Assembly: GCF_036711975.1 (NCBI RefSeq)
Contig: NC_091971.1
Location: 22,203,501-22,267,500, forward strand
Direction: 5' to 3'
DNA from: Onthophagus taurus
Lineage: Eukaryota > Arthropoda > Insecta > Coleoptera > Scarabaeidae
Length of the DNA: 64,000 nt
The notes under the pieces were generated by a model. It was not told the DNA's origin. It ran no database searches and worked only from the letters and a program-made list of their open reading frames with translations. The first letter of the stretch is position 1, and every line of letters starts with the position of its first letter. The position numbers and the translations under genes were made by a program. Below are positions 31,320 to 48,579 of the stretch, one piece after another.

Positions 31320-31613
31320 GCGTTCTTGCATGGAGGGATACCATCAATCTTAATAATTTTTTAACATTTTCAGGATGTATGGGTTTCTTAGTACTTATAG
31401 CAATTTCAGTAGCCAAACTTGATGCGTGTTTTTCTTTACAATATTTAATAGAACCCGATTGCCTCTATTGCTTAAGGTTTTTGGACGACCAGATCTTGCT
31501 TTCTTAATAACACTATATAGGTTTCATTACAATTTTCGCAATTTCACTATAATTAAAGATATATAAAAGCAAAACTCAAAATTTTTAGTGTTTAAAAACT
31601 TTTGTGCACCACT
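31320..31613 (-). pseudogene. Tc1-like transposase N-terminal fragment
   Basis: On the minus strand KARSGRPKTLSNRGNRVLLN and IVKKNTHQVW resemble the linker and second HTH of Tc1-like transposases. At the right edge, CAGTGGTGCACAAAAGTTT (minus, from about 31613) looks like the tip of a Tc1-like terminal repeat. The foldback element probably landed in the remainder of this element. Confidence 0.5.
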
Positions 31614-32090
31614 GTATGTATAGTTCCTATCTGAAATGTGGATAGTAATGTTTATTTCATTCATTTACTTAGGAATATAGTTGAATTGATTTTAATGTGA
31701 ATAATTGTTATAAACAAGATCTTAATGTTCAGTTGAATAAAAATTATAATGATTTATATTTAAATTAAAATATATGTAGATAATCCATTTTTATAAATGT
31801 CATTTTTGACGTTAATAAAGGATAGACATTTAATATTGCGTGCGATGGAGTGGGATGAATATATTAAATAACAGTATTTGTTTAATTTGTAATGATGATT
31901 AGTCAAAATAATTAAAAGCGGAAAAAAGTGGTGTTAGTATTAAAGGAATTTTATTAATTAATTGTCTTTGAACAAGAAAAATGTTTCTAAATATAATAAT
32001 AATTAGGAAACATAATTAAGCGTATTTAATTAAAAATAAATTTTTTTAATCTAGTAATTTTTATTTTTCAAGGTTGTTATAGGTAGTGGC
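31614..32090. other. Cdc42 upstream region
   Basis: AT-rich. No TATA box was recognised near the likely leader exon. Nothing else is seen. Confidence 0.4.
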
Positions 32091-32174
32091 CGTAATTTTA
32101 CAATTCTACCAACAGAGGTCGCTCGGACAGGTGTAGAAGTGGTGTGGTTTGTGTATACGTATACGCAGCCCGAT
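32091..32174 (+). other. Cdc42: Probable untranslated first exon of Cdc42
   Basis: A GC-richer stretch ending GCCCGAT followed by the strong donor GTAAGT at 32175. The next acceptor is TTTAATAG at 32569-32576, 22 bp before the Cdc42 ATG. The 5' end of the exon is a guess. Confidence 0.5.
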
Positions 32175-32544
32175 GTAAGTTAATTTTTTATTAAAATCCC
32201 GTTGTTTTTATCAGTTTTAATGCAACACAAATCGATTATAAATATCCGAACGTTCATTTTTATTAATTACGCTTATAAAACCGCTTAAAAATTGCTCTAT
32301 AACAATTTCCGGGTCTAATAGTAATGTAGTGTCAGTGACGCTCGAATCACAGCTCTAAAAATGGCTTCTTTTTTGATAATTTCCGAGACGTGCTGAATTC
32401 TGTTAGCAATTTACGGTGGATGTTATGTTCCACGTTAAGTTCCCCTTTAACGTGAATTAGTCGCTATAATTTTTGCTGTTTTTTCCTATTACTTTTCGTT
32501 GGTTAATGCAACCCGGTTTACTTTGACGTTTCCTCGAATACTGA

Positions 32545-37672
<5,128 letters not shown>

Positions 37673-38660
37673 GGTTTCATTTCGAAAAGAAAAAAAAACG
37701 TAATAAGGATTTGCTTCTGATTATTATTATTTTTTTCTAGACTTTTTTTACGCAAGTATTTTTTGAACACTCTTTAGATAAGTCTGTGTACTTCCAGTTT
37801 TTTTGTTCTGTTCAGTTATATTTAGAAAAAAACTTAAAATACCAACATAACAAAGGAAAAAGGTTAAGCTCAAAAAAACCAGTTCGAGAAAGTGATTTTT
37901 ATTGGTTCGGTTTAATTAATAATAATTAATTAGTATTGTTTTGTGCTCATCATCATCACGGAAGCCGGAAACTAAAAAAGTTGAAAAAAAAAAGATTATA
38001 ACTTATATATACGAATATAATATAGAAATGGTGCTCCTAAAAAAACGCGGCGATGAGAATGAAAAAGATATAATTAAATTGGAACGTTTTTTTTAAATAA
38101 TGCGCGAGGAAACAAGATCACAGTCTGACTAAAAAAGAAACATAAAAACCTAAAAATATCTAATAATAATAATAATTTTTGTACGGATAAGGTATATAAG
38201 AATATGTAAATATTTACACAAAAAGAAAAATTACTGTACGGATACAGAGAATGCGAGAGTCGTGCCTATTTACATTTTACTATTACACACAAAATATTCT
38301 TAATTGCATTTACGCATATCTAACCACCTTCGTTATTATAAAAATTAAATTATTTAAATCAAATTTTTAAAAAACATTAAATGATATATGTACAGTAGGA
38401 CTCTAATTATCGAATTTACTAAAGTTTCAAAATTCCACTAAAATTCATCAAATCTTTTAATTCTGCTTTTAAAAACGAAATTTACAAAAAAAAGGGTCCT
38501 ACTGTATAAATTAGCGACGCGCATGAATATATATTTACTTTTTTTTTTAAATCTTAGCTTGTAGTAATTAAGTTGTGCATATTGTGTTGTTATTGAATGA
38601 CTGTATAGTTTTAGATATTCTAATTATCAAGTGTAACAATTTAATAAAAATAATAAATAT
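37673..38660 (+). other. Cdc42: Cdc42 3' UTR
   Basis: About 1 kb of AT-rich sequence between the stop and the AATAAA at 38643-38648, followed by T-rich sequence. The length is inferred from the first convincing poly(A) signal. Confidence 0.55.
38643..38648 (+). terminator. Probable Cdc42 polyadenylation signal
   Basis: AATAAA followed by a second AATAAA within 15 bp. It is the first well-placed signal after the stop. Confidence 0.5.
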
Positions 38661-38799
38661 TTGTACCTACCATATCAAGAGTTTTTTTGTAATTAGTTTG
38701 GGAATAAAGAGGGGAATACACTAGTGATGTAATGGATATCCGCATCAGCAACTGCGGATAATCCGCACATATTTTAATTTGGTCAGCGTTCGTCATTAA

Positions 38800-40785
38800 T
38801 AAATAAATGTTATCTACGACTGCTTGGATAAGTCATCATTATCACACTCATTTGAGTTACGTAATGAAGTTCATTACCGCACTAGTTTCATTACGTAACG
38901 CATATATATGATTGGGCTAAAACCAATCAGAACATTTAATTTATTGAAACCAGCGACAATACAAAAGGAAAAGTGCTATCTATTTAAAGAGAAACAATAC
39001 TATTTATTATAAACATTAATTGTTATGTTTTTACATTTCTAAACACTTATTCCAGATAAGTAAACATGTTATTGAAACTGACAAACATTCAAAATTGTCA
39101 ACAATCATTTCAAAATATTTTTATAAATGTCAAAATAGATCTTTTTAAAATAATTGATTTTTCAGTAATTTTTAGCAGTCGTAGATAATAGTATATTATT
39201 CAACAAGCGTATAAGGGCGGCTGTTATTCACAAAGATGAAGTTGCAACACGAGCGAGCGAGTGTTGTAATCTGAGTGGGTAACATCCACTATACGCAAGT
39301 TGAATACTATACTTTATCTACAACTATTTAATTTTGAAAAAAAATCAAAAAGGAATAAAAATAAACTTGATAGACATTTCAGGCACAACTTCAATATAAG
39401 AAAACTGTCATTTCTGTAAATATTTTATTTTTTGATTAGTAGGCCGTGTCAGAACTGTAGAATAATGGCTTCATTATTCAACACTTTGTCAGTCATGAGT
39501 AATACGTGTCATTACCCGTTAAAAATCAAATGTATAACGAATAGATAATTCAATAGTTGTAGATAAAATGTTTTATATCACACGTGGGCTAGAGTATAAT
39601 TATAGTACTGGTGTGATTACACGACCTCGTGCAATTCTCCGCACTTGTACAGTAATTATGTTTCTAACCCCCTTGTAATATAAATAACTATTATCTACTA
39701 CTACTTGGATAAATCATCATTATCACACTCATTTAAGGTGATTTGAATTACGTAATGAAGTTCATTACCGCACTGGTTTCATTACGTAACGCATTTTTAG
39801 CCCAATCAGAACAGATTTAGTTTATTGAAATCAGCGACAATACAAAAGGAAAAGTGCTACCTATTTAAAGAGAAACAATACTATTTATTATAAACATTAA
39901 TTGTTATGTTTTTACATTTCTAAACACTTATTCCAGATGAGTAAACATGTTAATGAAACTGACATTAATTCAAAATTGTCAACAATCATTTCAAAATATT
40001 TTTATAAATGTCAAAATAGACCTTTTTAAAGAAATTGATTTTTAAGTAATTTTTAGCAGTCGAAGATAAAATGTTGTATATCACACGTGGGCTAGAGCAT
40101 AATTACAGTACTCGTGTGATTACACGACCTCGTCGTGCAATTCTCCGCACTCGTACAGTAATTATGTTTCTAACCCAGTTGTAATATAAATAACTATTAT
40201 CTACGACTGCTTGGATAAGTCATCATTACCACACTCATTTGATTTACGTAATGAAGTTCATTACCGCGCTAGTTTCATTACGTAACGCATTTTTAGCCCA
40301 ATCAGAACAGATTTAAATTATTGAAACGAGCGACAATACAAAAGGAAAAGTGCTACCTATTTAAAGAGAAACAATACTATTTATTATAAATATTAATTGT
40401 TATGTTTTTACATTTCTAAACACTTATTCCAGATGAGAAAACAAATTATTGAAACTGACATTAATTCAAAATTGTCAACAATCATTTCAAAATATTTTTA
40501 TAAATGTCAAAATAGACCTTTTTAAAGAAATTGATTTTTAAGTAATTTTTAGCAGTCGTAGATAAAATGTTGTATATCACACTTGGGCTAGAGTATAATT
40601 ATAGTACTCGTGTGACTGCACGACCTCGTCGTGCAATTCTCCGCACTCGTACAGTAATTATGTTTCTAACCCACTTGTAATATAAATAACTATTATCTAC
40701 GACTGCTTGGATAAGTCATCATTATCACACTCATTTGAGTTACGTAATGAAGTTCATTACTGCGCATTTTTAGCCCAATTAGAAC
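38800..40785. repeat. 496-bp tandem repeat of an inverted-repeat element
   Basis: The marker GTAATGAAGTTCATTAC occurs at 38861, 39752, 40248 and 40744; the last two intervals are exactly 496 bp and the first is 891 bp because of a roughly 395-bp extra block (39183-39545). Each unit is a roughly 366-bp element with ends TTATCTACGACTGCT and mirror AGCAGTCGTAGATAA, plus a spacer of about 130 bp with CACACGTGGGCTAGAG. GTTACGTAATGAA and TTCATTACGTAAC form an internal palindrome. No coding capacity. A further copy is at 57755-59115. Confidence 0.85.
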
Positions 40786-41135
40786 AAACACTAGAGTTAG
40801 AACTAGAAACATTCGAGTTTAGCCGCACGTCTAAGAGGGCTAAACCCGAATGATTCTAGTTCTAGGTCTTGTGTTAGTTCTAGTGATAGTGCTAGTGGAA
40901 AACTAGAACTAGCATTATAACTAGAACTAGCCGTGCGTCATCAGATGCACGTCTAAACCCGAAACGTTCTAGTGTTAGTTCTAGTTTTAGTTCAATAAAT
41001 ATATGCAACATAGTGATATCTTATGTTAACTAGTGCTACCTATCACTGACACTAGAACATGTTGCATTTTATGTGTGACAAAGTAAGTAGATGCGTCCTG
41101 GTTTCTATGGAACTACATTTTTGTATATTGCATTT
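40786..41135. repeat. Hairpin repeat array, second copy
   Basis: Same components as 638-1666: TTCGAGTTTAGCCG and GGCTAAACCCGAA arms, CTAGAACTA runs, then ATGCAACATAGTGATATCTTATGTTAACTAG, ACATGTTGCATTTTATGTG and the CCTGGTTTCTATGGAA flank. Shorter, with one full hairpin. It follows the 496-bp array directly. Confidence 0.75.
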
Positions 41136-41269
41136 ACACTGATGAAAAGAACAGGGGATTTCGGGGGTTGTAAAATATATACGTTTAGGGGAATTATGGT
41201 ATTTTTATAGGTTGCGTACATTTTTTAAGTTTCTATAATGGCAAACATGTTGGACTTTCATACGGTCAT

Positions 41270-41480
41270 TGTCAGATCAAACAATGAACGCCTGCTGGAA
41301 AGCAGTATGGCCGGATGTTGAAAGTGAAAGTGATGAATCACCAATAGAGTATGAATATTCGTAGATCGCCGAGTTGGCCCATACCATAGGAGGAGAAGGT
41401 TTTGAAGATTTAGCTGAGGATTTGATTTTGAAGAAATAATAGCTGATGAAGAACTGAATAAAGATAACCCTTTGTTGCCT
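41270..41480 (+). pseudogene. Tigger transposase C-terminal fragment A
   Basis: NACWKAVWPDVESESDES, then after a stop IAELAHTIGGEGFEDLAED, is the conserved region downstream of the DDE core in Tigger/jerky transposases. Multiple stops. Confidence 0.72.
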
Positions 41481-41589
41481 GACATGTGTAAAAATTAAAT
41501 TTTCAATTATTCAAATATCAATTACTGGCGTTTTACCCTACTAGTATTACTAAACGTTGCTCAACAAGTAGGTATTAATTTAATTAATA

Positions 41590-41665
41590 CTTAGAAGTTG
41601 TTCAAAATGCCGCCCATTTTCTCTTCTACAAGCATTAATCCGCTGTATAAAAGATCTTGAGGAAT
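41590..41665 (-). pseudogene. Tc1/mariner-superfamily C-terminus fragment
   Basis: Minus-strand QRINACRRENGRHFEQLL matches the C-terminal end of rosa-like transposases (compare LCLEVNGAHIEHLL near 50030). Only this tail is visible. Confidence 0.65.
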
Positions 41666-42690
41666 CTCTTAACATGTGCATCTTATTTTCTCTAAACTCG
41701 TAAATTATATAGCAAAACAAATGCATATTTTATTACTTACATCTTTTTAAATCTCATAAAGTACCAAGTCGCATTAAAATTTGGTATATGGCAGATATAT
41801 AACAAAATAAAATTGACAAAAAATAGACGGAACATAATATTAAGTACAATATTGCATATTTTATTACATATTATTCTTTAAATTCTAAATATCAGGAAAA
41901 CTACTAAAGTTTGATATATGACATACTTATCATTAATAAAAGGTAACTTGATGGGCAATTCAACTAGCACACTATATACAGGCTGTTCCATTTAAAAAAC
42001 TTATGAAAAAGATATTTGAAAAACATCAAAAGTAACTAAGCTTTATGAACACGCTGTATAGCGTATCTAATATCTTTGATTACTATTATTTATCTACTGG
42101 CTTTGACTATTATTTGACATAGTTTCAAGGCAAAACTGGAAATAATGTCGTTTTTAAAAAGATCCTGCAATGGACACATTTTGGAAAAACAATTGAATAT
42201 CTCAGGAACTATGAACGCTATGAGTTAGTAACATATACGGTTGTATAAACAAATTTAATGCTACATACTTAAATCTACATACTTTCCGTTACGCTTAAAT
42301 GGAACATCTGTATAAGTGAAAATCATTTTACGTAATAAAAAGTGGTGAGTCAATCAACTTTTGTATAAAACACTTTTTTCTTTCTCAAACAGTTTAGCAA
42401 CTATCGTCCGCCGGGATACTAATAACTCACCTATATACATTATAGTTCTACGTGCTATAATCTGTTTTTTATTTAAATCAATTGTCAAAGTGTCGTCAAG
42501 TTGGTATTGAAAGTAAAAGCGCATGTCGTGCTTTTACTTTAATTGTGTGCCACCACTGTCTATCAAATTTGTTAAAATTGATTAAAAAACAATTTTCATA
42601 TAATTTTCTTGCTGCTAAATCTACCATAAAAATGTTAAGAAAGGGTGGAACGGGATGTCAACTGTCTAAACGCGAAAAAGACTCTATAAT
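41666..42690. other. Intergenic, no firm gene
   Basis: AT-rich. The frame at 42482-42733 (KGGTGCQLSKREKDS) runs into the MITE at 42693 and may be an old transposase piece. Not identified. Confidence 0.35.
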
Positions 42691-42692
42691 TA

Positions 42693-43047
42693 TAGTCGAG
42701 TCGTCGAATTTGTGCAGTGATAAATCACCGTGACAAGTAGGTAAATTTCTCACATCGTCGGTCGCCCTGTCCGGATTCGTCAAAGTAAGTGACCACACCC
42801 CTTCTGGGGGTAGCGCACTGAGCGCGTTACTGGAGACAAAAAAATAATAAAAGCCGCCGACGCACTGTGAACGGTATTCATAACTTCTTATCTGACTGTA
42901 AAAAAAGGTTTATTGTCGTATAGTGTAGCTGCGCCTTATAGACCCTGGTGGGAGTAGGCGGTTACATAACGAAGGAACCGACTACCCCTTTTTTTGTAAA
43001 TACCTGTCACGGTGATTTACCACTGCACAAATTCGACGGCTCGACTA
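42693..43047. mobile_element. 355-bp MITE
   Basis: Inverted ends of about 45 bp: TAGTCGAGTCGTCGAATTTG and mirror TAGTCGAGCCGTCGAATTTG, continuing through TGCAGTG and AAATCACCGTGACA. TA flanks at 42691-42692 and 43048-43049. The interior is GC-richer than its surroundings. Confidence 0.85.
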
Positions 43048-43274
43048 TAGGTATTGTGAAGAAGTACAGACGGAGACACCAAATACGAATTTAAAATATA
43101 TATGTGATAAAGCTTCACGTATTTTTGATGTATGTGTATTGCACTTGAGTTTTAAAATTAAATTTATATTCAACATAATTGTATTAGGTTCACAGCACGA
43201 CTGTTTTTAAAATTATTCAAACCTACAAAAAATATCAAACTGTAAAAAAACCAAAAACACAAGGGCGTTGTAAA

Positions 43275-43457
43275 ATGAAGTACAAAACGGATAATAATAC
43301 TACTCCGGAGATGTGGGCAAATAGTGTTCGCCACTGTGAAGAACTAATTAAAAAAGATTGGACAACATTAATGGGAAATTCATTAATAACTGATTTACCT
43401 CCTGTCATCATCCAACTAGCGGAAGACTCAGATTCTTCCAGTAATTCTGATTTTTAA
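43275..43457 (+). pseudogene. Unidentified small frame, possible transposase tail
   Basis: Sixty codons: TPEMWANSVRHCEELIKKDW followed by PPVIIQLAEDSDSSSNSDF. The Ser/Asp-rich end and the W..S.RHCEELI pattern look like the C-terminal tails of DDE transposases, but I do not recognise the family. No start or promoter evidence. Confidence 0.35.
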
Positions 43458-43694
43458 ACAATATTCAAATTTTAATTATAGCACTTAATTATGTTATCTT
43501 AATATATTGCTCACGAGTTTTAATTTCAAAACGTAGATATTAGCCAAGTGACGAGAGATTAGTGCCTTCGTCTTTAAAGTGACAATCAGTGACAGCTTCG
43601 TTTAGAATATACACAACCTTACTTATTATTTAGTGGAAAATATTATAAAGCGTGGTCATAGAACATGGTATCTAGGGTGGTACAGACCGTTTTT

Positions 43695-45118
43695 TTATAA
43701 AAATTTGGCAATGACAATTGATTTAAATAAAAAACAGATTATACTTTTTTCTACTTTCGAAATATTACATAGTGAACACTTTGAATATGGATGAGACTGA
43801 TTTTTTTTTATGCTGCACAATGCGCAACGTCCTCTGTTTACATCAAAAGTTATCCAGTGATTGCCCAGTTGACTCAATCTGACATCGGTTTTTGTGGAAA
43901 CGGTATATTTTCTTCGTTTGGCAGCAGATCCAGAAGCATGATGGTTCGATGCAATTAGCCCAAGTGTGACTGAATGCCGAAATTCAAGAAGCGATACTTT
44001 CTCAAACAACTGACAATTTATGATGTATGTATTCACAAAAGTGATATCAATTAGCCCCAAAATAATTTGTGCCACCATTTCTTAAACTTACGGGATAGAC
44101 CATAGCTTATTCTCAGTTGGTCAACAAGATTTACTCCACCCATATTAATATTATAATCTTCGACAATTTCAGGACATGGAATTAGTCTTTTTGTGCCATC
44201 TTTTTGGACTTCTTTTCACAACAGTGCTCTCAGTTTTGGCAGTTTTTAATTTTTCTAATAACACTGATGTGAAATAATTGTCAAAGATAATTCTGTTTTC
44301 CCCATTCTTTCTGTGTCAATTTCAAGACAAATTTTTCGCCTAATCCAAACTCCTGGAACTCTGGTACGTCAACATATTTAACCTGATAGATTTCAAATCT
44401 GATAATATATCGTCTTTGATCTGCAATACACCATAACTTGTAACCCCTTTTGACTGGCTTCATTGGATTATACTGGTTTATTGAGCTTCTTCTTTTGAAT
44501 GCTATCATAGATTCATCTACCGACAGTTTTCTAATTCCATTATAATGCGACTCGTCTATTTCATTTAATTTTGTAATCATCGGCCTTAGTTTACACAGGG
44601 TGTTCAGATATTGGCGGATAATCTACACGTAGCGACATTCTCCGACTCTGAATCGAAAATCTTAATGTTAAAATGTTGTTCTACTATGTTGCCAAATGTG
44701 TTTTTCATGAAGATATGATAATGAAAAAATGTTTAAAACGAACTTTAAAGCTAAAGAAAATAACTTTAACAAAAAAATTAGCTTTCAAAATTCTTTTTAT
44801 TCTAAGTTACAGCTTATTTATCAACAGATATTGAATATTAATGATTATTTATGGACAAATTATGCGACCTTTGAGAACGTCATTTCGCTTTAGAATCGAA
44901 CGGAGAATGTCGCTACGTGTAGATAATCCGCCAATTTCTGAACACGTGTATACTTTATCTGTGTTATTTGCAGGAATTGTACTGTTGTCATTTACGTGGA
45001 GATTTGACAATATCTTATCAAATCTGTCCCTCGATATTACATTCGAAATCAGTGGTACTCCAAGATCAGGACTGGTAGACCAATAATGTCTCCAAGAAGG
45101 AAGTTTGTGTTGATCCAT
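43695..45118 (-). pseudogene. piggyBac-type transposase, decayed
   Basis: From the 5' side on the minus strand: LPSWRHYWSTSPDLGVPLIS then NVISRDRFDKILSNLHVNDN (45118-44849), the piggyBac N-terminal box; then LSVDESMIAFKRRSSINQYN then PMKPVKRGYKLWCIAD (44580-44281) with one of the catalytic Asp residues; then HWITFDVNRGRCALC and CSLCN (44078-43695), the C-terminal cysteine finger. Several frameshifts and a gap after 44841. TTAA-flanked ends were not found with certainty. Confidence 0.87.
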
Positions 45119-45365
45119 ATAAAAGCTAAAAATTCATCATTTGTCAAATTTAACGTTATCCCTCTTTTAGTAGCATAAAGGTTGCTTTGAAATACTATAT
45201 TTTCTATTATAGGGTCAAGTAATTCTGACGTTATTTGGTAGTTACGTTTTATATGCGATTATCATATAGTACTGTGAGGTCCCTACAGGCGAATGTGAAA
45301 AAATATAACTCTGCTGCTGTTTTAAACGTGATTTTATATGGTGGTACTTTCTAGTACCAACAGAC

Positions 45366-45701
45366 GACAAAGGATTAATTAACATGATTCATGAAACAAT
45401 CAAGCATGATGAAGACAATGATTCAGATGAAGAACAATCTGAACCAGTTGCGATCACAGCAAGAATCAGAAGCGTAGGACTTCAATTGGGAAGAAAATTG
45501 GGCATCCATTTCATACAATATGACATAAATGTTGATCGAGCTCTCCGATTCCAGCGAGACCTTTGTAAATGCTTAAATCAATATGAAGATGTCTATAAAG
45601 ATTTAGCAAAAAACCCCACGCAATTGTTAATTACGGATTTCATGACAAAGTCTTGTCAATCCGAGATCTTCTCTAATTCGTCAACCATTGAGCCAGAATA
45701 G
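45366..45701 (+). pseudogene. Tigger transposase C-terminal fragment B
   Basis: DEDNDSDEEQSEP, then VDRALRFQRDLCKCLNQYED and KNPTQLLITDFM, is the acidic spacer plus the terminal PIP-box-like motif of Tigger/pogo transposases. It could be the missing tail of fragment A at 41270, pushed away by later insertions. Confidence 0.65.
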
Positions 45702-46464
45702 CATCAAGAAAGCTCAAGTGATGAGAGTGACATCATACCTATCAAAAAGAAAAAATTGAGATTGTTCATGAAAGTGATTAAACTTATAATTAATTTTAAT
45801 GGTCTTTATTTTTTAATTTTTTCTTTCTAATGTAAAATAAATTAAACATGTACTTACTTATATTATTTTCATATGTTTGTTGTTTTATGAACTAAGTACA
45901 ATTTTGAGTTTTCCAAGATGTCTTACTTTTGTTCAGGATTGGGCATTTTTGCACTACCACTAAATTGCACTACCACTGTTTATTCAGTGGTAGTTAAAAT
46001 GCAAAACCACTACCACTGAAAATTTAGTGATAGTGAAAAAGAAATTGCATTATCACTAAACCTTTAGTGATAGTGAAAAAAAATGCACTATCACTAAACT
46101 TTTAGTGAAACATGATCTTTAACTAAATACATTTGAATTTATATTTTGTTCGATATTAGTTATCAACTAGTTTGTTGATGAAAATGCTTCTTGATGTATA
46201 GGCGCTGTAACTAAACGATGACATTAAGCCAATCTAGCGAAATAAATCACGACTTCTTGGTGTCAACAGCAGACTCATTTATTTGACACTCTCGAAATTA
46301 CAATGAAGCTCAATAGTAATGAGTATAGATAGGCAGGCGGCAGCGTTGATCCGGATTAACTCGTTAATTCGGAATTATCTCGTGAGTTAGTTGCAGTTCA
46401 TCCGGATTAAGTTAACAACTAACTAAAAACAACATTAAAAAATATAGAAGTTATACTTGAATGA

Positions 46465-46535
46465 ATAAAAAAACTGGCAGTGGGACTCAAACCGACAACT
46501 TCGCGGCACAATTTTGATCAGATCAACTGCGCCAT
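46465..46535 (-). ncRNA. tRNA-like segment, possible SINE head
   Basis: On the minus strand TGGCGCAGTTGAT resembles a polymerase III A box and GGTTTGAGTCC a B box about 40 bp on, with partly pairing ends TGGCG and TGCCA. Copies of ATCCGGATTAA lie on both sides (46350, 46412, 46545). No anticodon arm folds well, so a tRNA pseudogene or SINE head is likelier than a working tRNA. Confidence 0.4.
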
Positions 46536-48579
46536 TAATCCGGATCAACGTCGCCGTCTGTTTATGCTTTTAGTTACTATGGATATATTTAAGTGAGTAA
46601 ATAGGCGAACAAGTACTATTTTTGGTTCAGTGCCGCTCGTGTTTTTTAGTAAAATATTGCAGTGTTCAAAGTGCTTCAATTTTGTAGTGGACAAAAATTA
46701 TATTTTATAAAATGAGTGATAATGAAATAGATTTTGGAAGTGACGATTCATTGGCTGATCCCACTTTCGAGCCCAAACCTGGTTCGAGTAAAGAAATTCG
46801 AATTAATGAAACAACGGAAACTACCAGGTGTGTACGTACTATCAGTGATAATGGGAGTACTAAAGAGTTTCATCAAAAGCAACTTTCTGGCGTGAATGAA
46901 ATTCTTTTTAATGGAGAATTTTTCAAAATAGAGGAGCAGGTATTTTTTAAGTTCAATACTTGCAATTCAAAATATGCATATATTTTCATCACAATGTTTA
47001 TTTAACAGAGAGCTTCGACTCCATACCAAACGAAAATGGTAGGTATAATCGTTATTTGTCAAGTATGCCTTAAGAAAGTTAAAGGTTCGCTACGCGTAAG
47101 CTCTAACTTTATGCACCACTTACGGTAAAAACATCCAAGCACATTTAATGATTTTCAAAAGAAAAGATCTGAAACCAGAAAAAGTTTGCGTGCTAGATCT
47201 GCAACTGATCGAGATCTTCTTTCTTTTATTTGCGAAACGTGCTCTCCATTCTCTATTATCGAGCATCCTAGTTTCTTAAAATTGCTCCCCGAAAAAAGGA
47301 TCCCCAGTAGATGTACAATAACCAGAATGCTTTCCGAGAGCCCCACGGAGTTCAAACTAAAGTTATCAGCAGATCTGCCCAAAATTGAATTTATATGTGC
47401 AACAGCTAATATTTGGTTTGGAGGAAAAAGAACGTTTTTTGGATACACATGCCACTGGCTAGAGGCAGATACCTTAGAAAGAAAGTCTGCAGCCTTAGCA
47501 TGCCGCAGGTTTCGCGAAATCAATGGCCAGTACAATATATCAGTCGGCAAAATACTATATACCATAACCAACAATGGATCAAATTTCGTCAAGGCATTTA
47601 GAGAATTTGGAGTTATTCTGAGTAACATCTTGTAAAATCTTGTAAAAAAGTTAAGCATTAATAAATTATTATTTTAGAGAAAAAAGGTGAAAATGAGAGC
47701 GACAATGATGATAGCTCCGACGATGATAATCAGTCAGAATACTCCCAGCCCTGAGTTTCACAATTATACGCCAATTTTGTCAAAGCATTTTCGATGTGCT
47801 CAACCTTTTGGCCACTACCGATTTTATAAAAATATTAGATCAGGCAGTTCATAGCATTCATAAAGACACTTTCAACAGGTTAGAAATAAAAATTCGAGCT
47901 TATATTTATTAAGGTGTTCATTTAAAGACGCAAAACTCTCGAAAACTGGACAAACTGTACAATTTTAAACCCTCGCAAATGAAATATCAAAATTTGTATG
48001 GAAAGTCTTTTGCACAAAAGGGCAACTTTGCGCGTCAATTTTGTCACGCAAATTTGTGCAGCCCTCAATCAGCTATTTTGATGAGTACCCTTATTATATG
48101 TGTATTAACTTTTTACATTTTACTTAACACAGGTGTATAAAACTATGGAATAAATGTAATAGGCCAAAATCTGCGGAAATAATAACAACAGTTTATCTTC
48201 GTATCTGTATGATTCGGTTCAGAAGCTAATAGAAGTCAAAACCAGATTAGGTGAACTATGCAACAAGCTGGAAATTTCTACTTTTAATGAGGAAGAAATT
48301 GAATATTTGGAAGAATATGCAAGAGTAATGCAACCTATCGCAGAAGCAGTAATTTGGCTATTTCATTCCCACTTTAGTGTCCATCAAAATAAAAATGCGA
48401 CGTTTAGCTTCCGAAAACCTGAAATTTCTTACGGAAATTAATGCAATCAAAGTTACTGGAGAGGTTTGAAAAATATTTTCGTTTGCACTCTGACTTCTGG
48501 GATGCAGTTATTGCAGCGAATCATCATTCCCGATATCAAATTAAACTTTTGCAAAGTTTTACTGGAAAGTGCTGAGTCA

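Noticed and set aside
40971-40985. CCGAAACGTTC as a possible hammerhead GAAAC box
   Set aside because: No CTGANGA box at a suitable distance and no GTC triplet.
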